Assembly: GCF_008369915.1 (NCBI RefSeq)
Contig: NZ_VSRN01000001.1
Coordinates: 2,016,001-2,080,000, forward strand
Length of the DNA: 64,000 bases
Direction of reading: 5' to 3'
From: Dyadobacter sp. UC 10
Lineage (GTDB): Bacteria; Bacteroidota; Bacteroidia; Cytophagales; Spirosomataceae
How positions within the stretch are numbered: the first letter of the stretch is position 1; each line of letters starts with the position of its first letter. This document shows positions 35,510 to 44,588 of the stretch, piece by piece. The notes under the pieces were generated by a model that was given only the letters and a program-made list of their open reading frames with translations, did no database searches and was not told the DNA's origin. Both the position numbers and the translations under genes were made by a program.

Positions 35510-36766
35510 CTAATTGTCTTTTGTGAAAACAGCAGGGTAATTATACTGAAAGACACCCTTCATTGACTTGTCCCATATCTGTCTTCCGGTCTTTTTGTCG
35601 AGCGCAACCACCCGATTGACCAGGTCCCAGGCGTAGACGAAATTACCTCGGATTTGAAAATTCCACGGAGAAACATAGAAGTTAAGATCCAGCTGCGCTT
35701 CCCATTTAATGCTTCCATTGCCCGGGTCTATGGCATACATTTGACCATTCATAAAAGTCCCGTAAAGCAAGCCGTCGTTAACCTGCAAGGCGTGAAATCC
35801 ACCGTTGTTGGCATTTTTGATCTGAACTTCCCATTTTTTTGAGCCAGTCTGTGCATCAAATGCGTACAGTTTTCCGTCATCGGCCGCAGTGAATAACACA
35901 CCATCGGATATTGCAGGTTTAGACAATGGCATATTTTCACGGGTAAACTGCCATTTAACCGCCCCCGATTTTGAATCCACTGCGATGACTTTATCACGTT
36001 CGGTCTTGTAGAAATTTCCGTCCACAGGTTCAATGAGTTTACCAATAGAAAAGCCTTGCACTGTTTTGCCTGTCTGGGCATCCAGTATGAGCGAGTATTG
36101 CATGCCTCCAATATAAATTTTACTGTCCTTAACCAGCATTGCGTTTACAAGATCGTCGAATGCGGGGATCTTGGTCGTCGGGATGTCCGTAGTCCATTTG
36201 ACAGAGCCTGTTTTTAATTCCGTTGCATAAACTGTGAATTTTTGCGTGGTGGCTGATCCGTTGGAAAACGGCCCCCTGAACATCAGGGCCATAAATGCAA
36301 CCTCATTTTCAACACCGATCAGTTGATTCACCTGCAATTCGTGGCAGCAACTCAAGTGAAAACCCGGTTTCAAAAGATTGTATACTTCTCCAACGGATTT
36401 GCCGGTGAAGGGATCGATGGTTAACAGGTTTTTTGTCAGAGGTGCATTCGTATACAAGCTTAGGGTATCTGAATATTTCTCTATGCGGTTGTACGCTGCT
36501 TGATTGAGGAAGAGTTTTTCACGACCGATTTTCACATCTCCATAAAATGGCATCTCCCATTTTATGCTGCCCGTTTGACCATCCAGCGCTGTTAAGTATC
36601 CTTTCCCGTCCACAGCGGAAGGCACCAGAACAATATTTTCCTGACTGGAGAGCGGATCCGGTGTGATTTGATGTTTCCTTGAAAGACAGCCAAACATGGT
36701 GAAGGCCACCATAAAGAATATTACATTTTTCCCTGTTCTCATAAATTTGGATTGTTCGGTTTTCAT
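35510..36766 (-). CDS. PQQ-binding-like beta-propeller lipoprotein (first of a tandem pair)
   Basis: A 418-residue lipoprotein with the lipobox ending FGC (Cys27 of the longest frame; an ATG at 36742 would also give a good signal). The body consists of repeated PQQ-like blades with the AxxxxTGxxxW pattern: LDGQTGSIKWEMPF, DAQTGSKKWEVQI, DPGNGSIKWEAQL, DKKTGRQIWDKSM and others. It resembles BamB-type propellers and is probably on the periplasmic or outer side of an envelope membrane. A CC pair (about 140-141, FHLSCC) is conserved with the neighbouring paralogue. It follows that paralogue by 16 bases and belongs to the ECF-controlled run from 40052. Confidence 0.85.
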   Translation of the reverse strand: MKTEQSKFMRTGKNVIFFMVAFTMFGCLSRKHQITPDPLSSQENIVLVPSAVDGKGYLTALDGQTGSIKWEMPFYGDVKIGREKLFLNQAAYNRIEKYSDTLSLYTNAPLTKNLLTIDPFTGKSVGEVYNLLKPGFHLSCCHELQVNQLIGVENEVAFMALMFRGPFSNGSATTQKFTVYATELKTGSVKWTTDIPTTKIPAFDDLVNAMLVKDSKIYIGGMQYSLILDAQTGKTVQGFSIGKLIEPVDGNFYKTERDKVIAVDSKSGAVKWQFTRENMPLSKPAISDGVLFTAADDGKLYAFDAQTGSKKWEVQIKNANNGGFHALQVNDGLLYGTFMNGQMYAIDPGNGSIKWEAQLDLNFYVSPWNFQIRGNFVYAWDLVNRVVALDKKTGRQIWDKSMKGVFQYNYPAVFTKDN

Positions 36767-36782
36767 TGATTAATGATGCTCT

Positions 36783-38030
36783 CTAAAAGTCTAGCTGGGC
36801 TCTGTTATAGGCATGAATATTGTTTATCACCTCACCTTTCGGGTTCAGCCGCCGCCATACTTTTTTGCCTGTTTTTGAATCCACCGCCGTTACCGACGAC
36901 ATTGTTCTTTCGTAGACCAGCTCGTTTTCATCGCCAACCTGCTGGCTGATGTTATCCGAATTATCATCCATCAAGACCTCCCAATTCAGCTTACCCGTTA
37001 TGGGATCCAATGAAAATAACCTGTTGTTCTCCAGAGATTCGTTATAAGCATAGAGCATCCCGGACCGCATGGAGACCTTATAATTTGAATAAGGGGTTAT
37101 CTCTTTGACTTTGAACGTCCATTTTTTTTCGCCCGTACCTTTATCCAGTGCCGATATAGACCCGGACATCGTACATACATATGCCAGATCATTATAAACC
37201 AGGAGCGGCGTGGATGTAATGGCCCCATCTCCCGCAGGTATACCAAATCTCCATTTCACGTTGCCTGATTTTGCGTCAATGGACGAGGCTTCATAACTTT
37301 TAGTTAGATAGTAGCATCCTTCAACTGGATTTATTAAACCTCCCATTTTATACTCTTGAATAGAGTGTCCGGTTGAAGCATCCAATACAAACGATTGATT
37401 TCTCCCGGCCACGAATACTTTCCCATCGGTAACAGTTATTCCGTTTCGGCTATAAACATCGAGAGGCAGCTTTTCCGAAGGAACTTTGTATTTCCACTTA
37501 ACCTGGCCCGCAGCCAGGTCTGTGGCATAGATCGTTTCTCTGTAAGCTATGCCAAAATCATATTCACTTAGGACCATATAGGCTATTTCATCCTCAATTT
37601 TCACCAGGCTGTTGAATTGATATGTTGAGCAGCAGCCTATCGTAAAATCCGGTCGAAGTGTATTTTTAATTTGCCGAATTACTTTTCCGGTCGCCGCATC
37701 GATAGTTAAAAGGTTTTGAGGCCCGCCCGAATTGGCATAAAAACTAACCGTATCGGCGTAGTTGACGATATCAGTCCACACTCTTCTGTTAAGGTAAAGC
37801 ACTTTGGAGTGAACAATGATGTCACCGTCAAAGGCCATCTTCCACTTGACTTTGCCCGTCCTTCCGTCCAGAGCGGTCAAGCTGGCATCCGGTCGGCCGT
37901 AGTTCGCAGTTACTAAAACAAGTTGCTCGCTACCAGTCAAATTAACCGGCTCAACCTCCACGCGCTTTTTGGTGCAACCCAAAACAGCAATGATTACGGT
38001 GAGAAGTATCAGACTTTTCTTTACATACAT
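36783..38030 (-). CDS. PQQ-binding-like beta-propeller lipoprotein (second of a tandem pair)
   Basis: About 415 residues from the ATG at 38030, which gives a lipoprotein signal ending VLGC (Cys19); the longer frame begins at GTG 38108 and lacks a signal. Blades are visible as LDGRTGKVKWKMAF, DAATGKVIRQI, DAKSGNVKWRFGI, DKGTGEKKWTFKV and DSKTGKKVWRRLN. It is paralogous to the gene downstream across its length, including the CC pair (about 133-134, TIGCC), which suggests a local duplication. It starts 75 bases after the anti-sigma-like gene ends and is likely in its transcript. Confidence 0.85.
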   Translation of the reverse strand: MYVKKSLILLTVIIAVLGCTKKRVEVEPVNLTGSEQLVLVTANYGRPDASLTALDGRTGKVKWKMAFDGDIIVHSKVLYLNRRVWTDIVNYADTVSFYANSGGPQNLLTIDAATGKVIRQIKNTLRPDFTIGCCSTYQFNSLVKIEDEIAYMVLSEYDFGIAYRETIYATDLAAGQVKWKYKVPSEKLPLDVYSRNGITVTDGKVFVAGRNQSFVLDASTGHSIQEYKMGGLINPVEGCYYLTKSYEASSIDAKSGNVKWRFGIPAGDGAITSTPLLVYNDLAYVCTMSGSISALDKGTGEKKWTFKVKEITPYSNYKVSMRSGMLYAYNESLENNRLFSLDPITGKLNWEVLMDDNSDNISQQVGDENELVYERTMSSVTAVDSKTGKKVWRRLNPKGEVINNIHAYNRAQLDF

Positions 38031-38104
38031 AACTTGAAACTCAAAGTTTGATTTATGAAGAATTAACTTTGCTAAGTGACTAAGGATCCGTACATTAAGC
38101 GGAT

Positions 38105-39481
38105 TCACCGATTTTTTCTGAGCCCGATAGAAATCCCTAACTGATAAGGCCTGTATTTCCAGATCCCGGGAATCACAGTCTTCTGTGTGAGTCCCACCTG
38201 GGCATAGGGACCAACCGAGAAACTAGCATTCGCCCCAAAGCCCCATTGCCTGTAAATCCCGATGCCGGCCATTGTCATGTTTCGCTTGCTACCAAGAATG
38301 CGCGAATAGTCCAGACCGACGGCCCCGCGATAATGATTGAGGCGACCACGGTCCAACATGATATTTTTCCGTATTCCGATGCTCAGCAGATTGAGGTTTT
38401 CCTCTTTTATTAAAGGTACTCCTTTCCGGATAACCGCATAGCTTTGGTTGTCAGAAGGCACTACGATGTACTCATCCGTGGCCGTTTCAAAATGAACACG
38501 GTTGCCGATGTAGCTGTAACTAACCAGAAAGTCCATTCCAAATGCCTCCAAGCCCCCGGAAACTTTCATCGCCTTGGATTGCAATGACAATACGGGTGCA
38601 AACCGGATATTCTGAAGACTCAATTGCGGTGTAGACCAGAGCTTCATAACTTGAAAAGTCTGCATAGGCGTGACTGAAAAAGACCATTTGGGGGCAGATA
38701 ACCTTGCATGCAGTTTGGTGTTGGGAGTCTGCATTCCTTGTTTTTCGCCTGTTTCAGGCATCAATTGCATTTCATCCGGAAATGGTGGACCAGGAATTTC
38801 ACGGAATGGTGATGGCTTTAAAAGAGGGATTGCCCCCGGCGACAACGGGTCAATTAACGTGTTCGGGAGCGCTTCCTGCTGGACGTAGATTTGCTCGCTT
38901 TTATTTCCGAAAAGAGCTGTCCCTGTTTCGTCCAGAGCCTGAGAGGTAACGCGGTTCTGACGTCTTTGCCCGTCTTGGCCTCCCAAATCATCCATAGGTG
39001 TGAAAGTTTGGTCTTTTTTGCCACCAATCTCCACAGACGCAAGGGAATGATTTTTCAAATTACGTCTGATTTCTTCCCTGATGATTTTGCGAGGCATCTT
39101 GTTCTGCATATGATCGATTGGTACTGGCGGAGTGAGTATGCGATGGTCTTGCGCTACCGGGTCTACTGACACGATCCCGTCGTCGCCTTTGTCGACCACT
39201 ACTGATGCTGTCTGAATCTTTCCCTTTGCAATTATCTCATTGGCTTTTGAAAAAGTTTGTAAGCCAGGTTCACGACGTGGTTCGCGAGTTACAAGAAACA
39301 GGCTTCCCACCATCACCAAAATGACAAGCAAAATATAGAATCGGGAAGGATTCCGCCGTGATGGTATTTTATTGAAAAGCTTTTTCTTTAAAGCGGGATT
39401 TGCGGGAAGCTCGAAATCGGCAAAACTTTCGCTTAACAACTTTCGTAAAGCATTTTCAGGGTTTTCCTCATAGTCTTTCAT
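38105..39481 (-). CDS. Inner-membrane-anchored protein with barrel-like C-terminus, candidate anti-sigma factor
   Basis: A 458-residue protein. Residues 1-47 are charged and cytosolic, one membrane helix lies at about 48-65 (FYILLVILVMVGSLFLV), and residues 66-270 form a long, low-complexity linker with Pro- and Gln-rich parts. From about 285 to the end the sequence alternates short amphipathic strands (WSFSVTPMQTF, GLEAFGMDFLVSYSYIG, GIGIYRQWGFGANASFSVGPYAQVGL) in the way of outer-membrane beta-barrels. The 5' end overlaps the ECF sigma gene by 14 bases, the usual place of an anti-sigma factor. The role is inferred from position and topology; no zinc-finger or FecR motif is seen. Confidence 0.65.
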   Translation of the reverse strand: MKDYEENPENALRKLLSESFADFELPANPALKKKLFNKIPSRRNPSRFYILLVILVMVGSLFLVTREPRREPGLQTFSKANEIIAKGKIQTASVVVDKGDDGIVSVDPVAQDHRILTPPVPIDHMQNKMPRKIIREEIRRNLKNHSLASVEIGGKKDQTFTPMDDLGGQDGQRRQNRVTSQALDETGTALFGNKSEQIYVQQEALPNTLIDPLSPGAIPLLKPSPFREIPGPPFPDEMQLMPETGEKQGMQTPNTKLHARLSAPKWSFSVTPMQTFQVMKLWSTPQLSLQNIRFAPVLSLQSKAMKVSGGLEAFGMDFLVSYSYIGNRVHFETATDEYIVVPSDNQSYAVIRKGVPLIKEENLNLLSIGIRKNIMLDRGRLNHYRGAVGLDYSRILGSKRNMTMAGIGIYRQWGFGANASFSVGPYAQVGLTQKTVIPGIWKYRPYQLGISIGLRKNR

Positions 39482-40052
39482 AAGCCATGATTCCTTTTTT
39501 CTGCAGTTTTTTAATCAGCAAGTCTTTCCCCCTGCTCAATTGTGATTTTGAAGTCGATTCCTCTATTCCAAGTAGATTGGCAATTTCTGCGTGCGTATGG
39601 CCGTCGATGAAGAATAAGTTGATTACCGCCAGATAGCCGTTGGGCAGTTCACTAATCACATTGATTAAAATCTCCATATCCAATTGATTAAAAATCCTGT
39701 CATGCTCGCCGGACTCCCGTTCAAAATCCATCGAATCCAGACAAATTTGGAGCTTTTCGCTCTTAGTGGTGCGCTGATAGTAGTTAATAGCTGTCCTGAT
39801 CACAATCACTTTAATCCAACTGTCCAATTGAAGCGGATTCTTTAAGTCATCAATTTTCTGAAAGATTTTCATAAATGCTTCCTGAAAGATATCTTCCGCT
39901 TCTAGGTTTGTACGCGCATACCTTCGACAGACTCCCAGCATTTTGTTCATATACCTGTCATACAAAATGTTTTGCGCGCGCCGGTCAAGCTGTTGGCATG
40001 CCTTAACAAGTTCGGTCACGTCATGGAATCTGCTTTTTTTGTTAAAAAACAT
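39468..40052 (-). CDS. ECF RNA polymerase sigma factor
   Basis: About 194 residues from the ATG at 40052; the frame could begin four codons earlier at a TTG. Region 2 shows the core-binding pattern YARTNLEAEDIFQEAFMKIFQKI; region 4 has the helix-turn-helix HAEIANLLGIEESTSKSQLSRGK. No C-terminal extension is seen. It heads the minus-strand run 39468-35510 with the overlapping membrane protein and two propeller lipoproteins, and most likely autoregulates it. The lipoprotein gene at 40153, on the same strand, lies upstream and could be a separate unit. Confidence 0.92.
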   Translation of the reverse strand: MFFNKKSRFHDVTELVKACQQLDRRAQNILYDRYMNKMLGVCRRYARTNLEAEDIFQEAFMKIFQKIDDLKNPLQLDSWIKVIVIRTAINYYQRTTKSEKLQICLDSMDFERESGEHDRIFNQLDMEILINVISELPNGYLAVINLFFIDGHTHAEIANLLGIEESTSKSQLSRGKDLLIKKLQKKGIMAYERL

Positions 40053-40152
40053 CGAAAATCTCAATTAAGACATGATTGTCCATGACCAGGCAAATTATAA
40101 TTAGCAGGTTGATGAGTTCAAATTATTCATTGTTTCTAATTCGCTGCCATTC

Positions 40153-41067
40153 CTATGGCTTTACCGAGGCCGTATATGATTCGGTAACGATGTATCCTTG
40201 CCTTGAAAAAATGAAATGAAATTGTTCGGAAACTTTCTCATTATCATTTCCGAGATATAGTGAATAACCAGCACAACTCCCGTCATCGAACATGGTTCCC
40301 GAGGAGAAACTTAATTCTGAAAAACCGCTGGAATGTTTGAAATAGTCGTGGATACCCGGGGCAATTTCTTCCATGTTGCCATATTTAACGACATTATTTA
40401 AACCGGTAAAAAAGGGAATCCCGTCATCATCAAACCTGTAAAATGGGGCGAGGTAGGTCCGCTTTCCGTCCTTGTCTATACGCACAGTAACTGCGCCCGA
40501 CCATTGTCCCCTCTCCTTGAGAACCTCTTGAGCCTTCGCTGGAAGTGACTCCAGATCAGCGGTCACGTATTCAAGGTCGATCCGTGGGATTATCGTGACG
40601 GTGTGATAAAAGGGTGATCCCGGTTCTGCAAAAGTGACTTTTAACGTCCACAGATTTCCTTTCCACGCATAGTCGGCAAAGTATGAGGATTTCTTTGCAC
40701 CCGTTTCGCTATCTGGTAGTATTTCCCGGATATTTGAAATTGTTCCCCATCTGATGAAAAGATGATTTGTCAATATCACCAAGGAATCGTGAAGACTTTC
40801 GCTCGCGCTACGGGAAGTTGTCAAAATGCTTGTTCTATCCACAGCAGAACGATAGCGACTGTTGCTCACTTTAAAGGACGCATCCCAAACCCGCCCCTTA
40901 ACCAGGGTATTGAAAACCAGATCGGAAGCTGCCGGGAAACGGCTGCGAATGAGGGCAACTGCCTGCTCGGGGGCGGTATTCGTATCCGGATTAACTTCAA
41001 TCAGCTTATTGCACCCAAATAGCGCAACGGCCAGTAGTATTATAGGTATAAATTTAGTGCGTACCAT
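40153..41067 (-). CDS. Lipoprotein with a PepSY-like N-terminal region
   Basis: A 304-residue lipoprotein; the signal ends ALFGC (Cys19). Residues about 35-70 (AVALIRSRFPAASDLVFNTLVKGRVWDASFKV) fit the pattern of a PepSY-like (BLIP-like) repeat: a helix then FP-type turn and a strand ending in WDAxF. The remainder has mainly beta-type sequence without a family I recognise, with a C-terminal CAGYSLYLGNDNE segment. It precedes the sigma gene on the same strand with an 86-base gap. Its own promoter is not clear. Confidence 0.7.
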   Translation of the reverse strand: MVRTKFIPIILLAVALFGCNKLIEVNPDTNTAPEQAVALIRSRFPAASDLVFNTLVKGRVWDASFKVSNSRYRSAVDRTSILTTSRSASESLHDSLVILTNHLFIRWGTISNIREILPDSETGAKKSSYFADYAWKGNLWTLKVTFAEPGSPFYHTVTIIPRIDLEYVTADLESLPAKAQEVLKERGQWSGAVTVRIDKDGKRTYLAPFYRFDDDGIPFFTGLNNVVKYGNMEEIAPGIHDYFKHSSGFSELSFSSGTMFDDGSCAGYSLYLGNDNEKVSEQFHFIFSRQGYIVTESYTASVKP

Positions 41068-41164
41068 AGCGTATCCCAGGGGTTTTACAAATTAGTCAGG
41101 TATAGAGACCAGAAAATGTAGAAATATGGATGCATGGATTTTAATAAAAAATATAAATTACTGA

Positions 41165-41192
41165 TTGTCAGGTAAATTATTAGGTATTTTTG
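41165..41192 (+). promoter_or_regulatory. Possible promoter of the DUF2490 gene
   Basis: TATTTTTG at 41185-41192 is a perfect TAnnTTTG element, with TTG at 41165-41167 and a 17-base spacer. The ATG is 98 bases downstream. Confidence 0.45.
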
Positions 41193-41290
41193 AAATTTAC
41201 TGAATGAATACCACTAACGCAAACGTGCCATCCAGGTCAATCATTTTTAACCAATAGTAAATCAACACGCAATACTTAGTTGAGCCCGAT

Positions 41291-42022
41291 ATGAAGAAAT
41301 TCTTTTTACTATCATTCATCCTTTTTGCAATTCCGTCATTCGCTCAAAAACAGGTTAACAAACATAGTGGCGTATGGCTGGGCTATTTTAATCAAACGAG
41401 GATTACGGACAAATGGGGCTTCTGGCTTGATCTGCACGCCAGGCGCACGGATTTTCTGGAGCGCTGGTCTACACAGATTATCCGCCCCGGGATTACTTAT
41501 TATGCCAATGACCATTTGAGATTTACGGCGGGTTATGCCTTCGCGCGCAGCTATCCGGCGGCTGGCCTGCATACGGTGCGGCCGGAAAACAGACTTTGGC
41601 AGCAGGTACTTTGGACAAGCCGCCAAAAGCGTTTGCAGACGCAGCAGTGGATCAGAGTTGAAGAGCGTTTTAACCGAAAAATTACCAATGACGTCTTGCA
41701 GGACGGATACAATTTCAATTTTCGCTTCCGCTATTTACTCAATCTGATGGTGCCGCTAAACAGGGATTTTATCGAACCTAAAACGCTGTTTTTTGCCTTT
41801 AACGATGAGATTCACATCAATGCGGGCAAGCAGATTACCTACAATATTTTTGACCAAAACCGCCTTTTCGTGGGACTGGGTTACCAGTTCACAAAAGGAC
41901 TTAATTTGCAGGTAGGCTACATGAACCAGTTCCAGCAGCTTCCTTCCGGCAACCATTTCAATAGCAATAATGTATTAAGGGTTTTTGTCTTCCACAACCT
42001 GGACCTCCGTGCTAAAAAGTAA
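41291..42022 (+). CDS. DUF2490 domain-containing outer-membrane protein
   Basis: A 243-residue exported protein with a signal peptide ending SFAQ (residues 1-18). It fits the DUF2490 pattern: GVWLGYFNQTRITDKWGFWLDLHARR, then RPGITYYANDHLRFTAGYAF and RLWQQVLWTSRQ. Alternating aromatic strands are those of a small outer-membrane barrel. Function is unknown for the family. It is transcribed alone and convergent with the TonB receptor gene, 6 bases apart at the stops. Confidence 0.88.
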   Translation: MKKFFLLSFILFAIPSFAQKQVNKHSGVWLGYFNQTRITDKWGFWLDLHARRTDFLERWSTQIIRPGITYYANDHLRFTAGYAFARSYPAAGLHTVRPENRLWQQVLWTSRQKRLQTQQWIRVEERFNRKITNDVLQDGYNFNFRFRYLLNLMVPLNRDFIEPKTLFFAFNDEIHINAGKQITYNIFDQNRLFVGLGYQFTKGLNLQVGYMNQFQQLPSGNHFNSNNVLRVFVFHNLDLRAKK

Positions 42023-42028
42023 TGTAAC

Positions 42029-44491
42029 CTAGAACTCTTTGTCCCCAAATTCGCTTGAAGGCAGTTTTGCCTTTTTTGAGGTCTGATTGAGATTGTAGCT
42101 CAGGTTAAGCAGGAAAATGTCCGTTTCCTGGATGTAGTTGGTCGTGGTGAAGAAGTTTTTACCGAACGTCGTAATGCGTTGTCGGTTGGTTCCCAGGAGA
42201 CCCAGGTCCACATTTTGCCATTGTAATGTAGCCGCAAGTTTTCCTTTCAGGAACGTCTTCCGGGCCGAAAGATTGGGAGTCACAAAACGCGAATCTTCGC
42301 CCTGCGCGGTAACCCGCTTCGACAGGTAATTCACCGATCCCTGTATTTGAAAAGTTCCGGAAAGCTTGAACGTAGTGTTGGCATTGATGCCGTAAACCCA
42401 GCTGGCCGTATTCACAGCCACATCATTTTCGAACAACGACCCTTTAATTTTATAATGATACAAATTTCCCCCAGCCTGAAGTTGCCACCATTTCGTGATA
42501 TTTAATGAACTTCCCGTTTCCAGCCCCCAGGAAGTGGCGAGGCCGGCATTGGTATAAATACGGTTTAAAATCGTGTCGTTATAGACACTATTAACCCGGT
42601 TGACAACATTCTTAATGCGCTGGTTATAAACAGTTGCAAAAAAGCTGCCTTCCTGAAATTCCCTGACGATCCCCAACTCAGACAAATCGATAAATTCGGG
42701 CAAAATGTCCGGATCACCCGATTCAAGCGTCTCCGAATGCTCCCGCTCGGGAAAAGGATTGAGCTCGCTGTTCGTAGCGCGTTGCACACGCTTACTGTAT
42801 CCGGCACGCGCGCGAAGCAGCTTGGTGAGCTGATATTGCAGATTCAGCGAAGGAAAAAGGTTTGACAAATTGAGGTTCCGGGGACTTTCGGCACCTGCTT
42901 TGAACGCCCTGGTGGAATATTCATACCGCAAGCCGCCCAGGTATTCCAATTTACCGTGTTTGCCCGCATATTGCCCATAAACAGAATGGATCTCATTGGT
43001 GACTTCGGTATTGCTGCTAAATTCAGGGACTATGTGAAAGACGCCCGTTTCCAGGTTCAGATCAAGATATTGAAAATCACCTTTCTGAACCTGATTTCGG
43101 TACTGATAGCCGGTTTCCAGCTTCCCTGAGCCGATATTAATGGCATAATCCGCTTTCAACCGAAAAGCATTCAGTGGGTTCTCGCTTGGGTTTCGGCTGC
43201 TTTGAAGGATCACGTTTCTATCTGGCTCCGCAAGATTGACATTGGTCGTCAGTCCGTTCATGCCCGCATTCTCAATCAGCCCTGACACAGTAAGTGCAGC
43301 TTTGTTTTTGAAAGTATGTGTATAGTCCAGATTACCCAATGTAATCCTGCCCGATTTGCGCGCCACATTTGAATTGAAATAAGTAATGCGGCCAATAATA
43401 TTACCAGTATTAAGGTCTGTTTTTGTGTTGTTGTAAACAATGTCGGCGCGTCGCGACTGGGAACGGTATCCGGTATAAAATCCTGCCGAAAAAACATTAC
43501 CAGCGCGCGGTGTGAATGAAACCGAGCTTCGTATCGTGTAGTTGTATCGGCTATAACTCCTTTCCCCGTCGGATGGGAACGAGGTATAAATGTTATCAAT
43601 GGTCGTATTCACGTTGCCCGTTCGTTGACCAGAGATGTCATTCCGCAGGTAGTTGCCGCTCAGACTGAACTCCCATTTCTCTGAGCGGGCATTAAAGGTT
43701 GCATCCGCACCAAAACGAACTGGATTACGCAGGTTATGATAACGATAAATAGCTGGTAAGCCACCCTGAATGTTGGCTGAAAAAGACCTTGTCCCCGCCA
43801 GCGCAGTCCTGGTTGTGATGTTGATAATTCCCGATTTCCCATCCGGATCGAAACGTGCCGATGGAGAAGTGATTACTTCCACATTTTCAATGGTGTTTGC
43901 CGGGATCTGGTTCAGGATCGTTGCCGCATCGGTTTGAACGGGTTTGCCATTGATAAGCACCAAAAATCCCGACGAGCCTCTTAACGTGATCCCGCCCTCG
44001 CTATTGACTGTGACCGAAGGGGTATTTTTCAATACATCAACGGCCGTTCCGCCCCGGCTGTTCAAAAATTTGTCCGCCCGGTAAACCTGCCGGTCTATTT
44101 TATTTTCAAGCGTTTGCCGGTCGGCCTTCACATTCAATTCCGTCAGCATTCTCGGGTCGGAATCCATTTCAATAACCGGGACTTCGATCACATTTTTTTT
44201 TGAAGAATAAGCAGCAAGTGAAACGGTGGCTTTGGCGTAACCAATATATTGTGTCTGAAGATAATAGGAAGCAGTTGCCACATTTTCAAATCTGAAATTG
44301 CCTTTTTCAGAAGTAAGTAAGCCGGTGACCAGCGTCGAATCCTGGCTTTTGAAAAGTGCGACCGAACAGTAAGCCAAAGGTTGTTTGGTTTGTCTGTCTA
44401 TGACACTTCCGTTAATGGTTAGGTCCGTTTGCGCCCGGACGGATAATATGGTAATCAGTAAAATGAAGTGCGTAATCAGGAGAAATTTCAT
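42029..44491 (-). CDS. TonB-dependent receptor (outer-membrane beta-barrel family)
   Basis: About 820 residues from the ATG at 44491, which gives a signal peptide ending VRAQ; the longer frame (44533) adds 14 residues without signal character. A carboxypeptidase-like regulatory domain (about 22-105, INGSVIDRQTKQPLAYCSVALF), a plug (about 120-225, RGSSGFLVLINGKPVQ and ITSPSARFDPDGKSGIINI) and a barrel of the OMP_b-brl_3 type follow. The carrier ligand is unknown. The AraC regulator gene ends 97 bases upstream on the same strand, so it is probably regulated by, or co-transcribed with, that gene. Confidence 0.9.
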   Translation of the reverse strand: MKFLLITHFILLITILSVRAQTDLTINGSVIDRQTKQPLAYCSVALFKSQDSTLVTGLLTSEKGNFRFENVATASYYLQTQYIGYAKATVSLAAYSSKKNVIEVPVIEMDSDPRMLTELNVKADRQTLENKIDRQVYRADKFLNSRGGTAVDVLKNTPSVTVNSEGGITLRGSSGFLVLINGKPVQTDAATILNQIPANTIENVEVITSPSARFDPDGKSGIINITTRTALAGTRSFSANIQGGLPAIYRYHNLRNPVRFGADATFNARSEKWEFSLSGNYLRNDISGQRTGNVNTTIDNIYTSFPSDGERSYSRYNYTIRSSVSFTPRAGNVFSAGFYTGYRSQSRRADIVYNNTKTDLNTGNIIGRITYFNSNVARKSGRITLGNLDYTHTFKNKAALTVSGLIENAGMNGLTTNVNLAEPDRNVILQSSRNPSENPLNAFRLKADYAINIGSGKLETGYQYRNQVQKGDFQYLDLNLETGVFHIVPEFSSNTEVTNEIHSVYGQYAGKHGKLEYLGGLRYEYSTRAFKAGAESPRNLNLSNLFPSLNLQYQLTKLLRARAGYSKRVQRATNSELNPFPEREHSETLESGDPDILPEFIDLSELGIVREFQEGSFFATVYNQRIKNVVNRVNSVYNDTILNRIYTNAGLATSWGLETGSSLNITKWWQLQAGGNLYHYKIKGSLFENDVAVNTASWVYGINANTTFKLSGTFQIQGSVNYLSKRVTAQGEDSRFVTPNLSARKTFLKGKLAATLQWQNVDLGLLGTNRQRITTFGKNFFTTTNYIQETDIFLLNLSYNLNQTSKKAKLPSSEFGDKEF

Positions 44492-44588
44492 GTCGAGTAA
44501 AATGCATTTTCCGCCGTCCTGGCAGATTGGCAAATTTAGCTCTACAAGATTAGTAGACTTTGTACATCAGCGCGGATTTCTGGTACAT

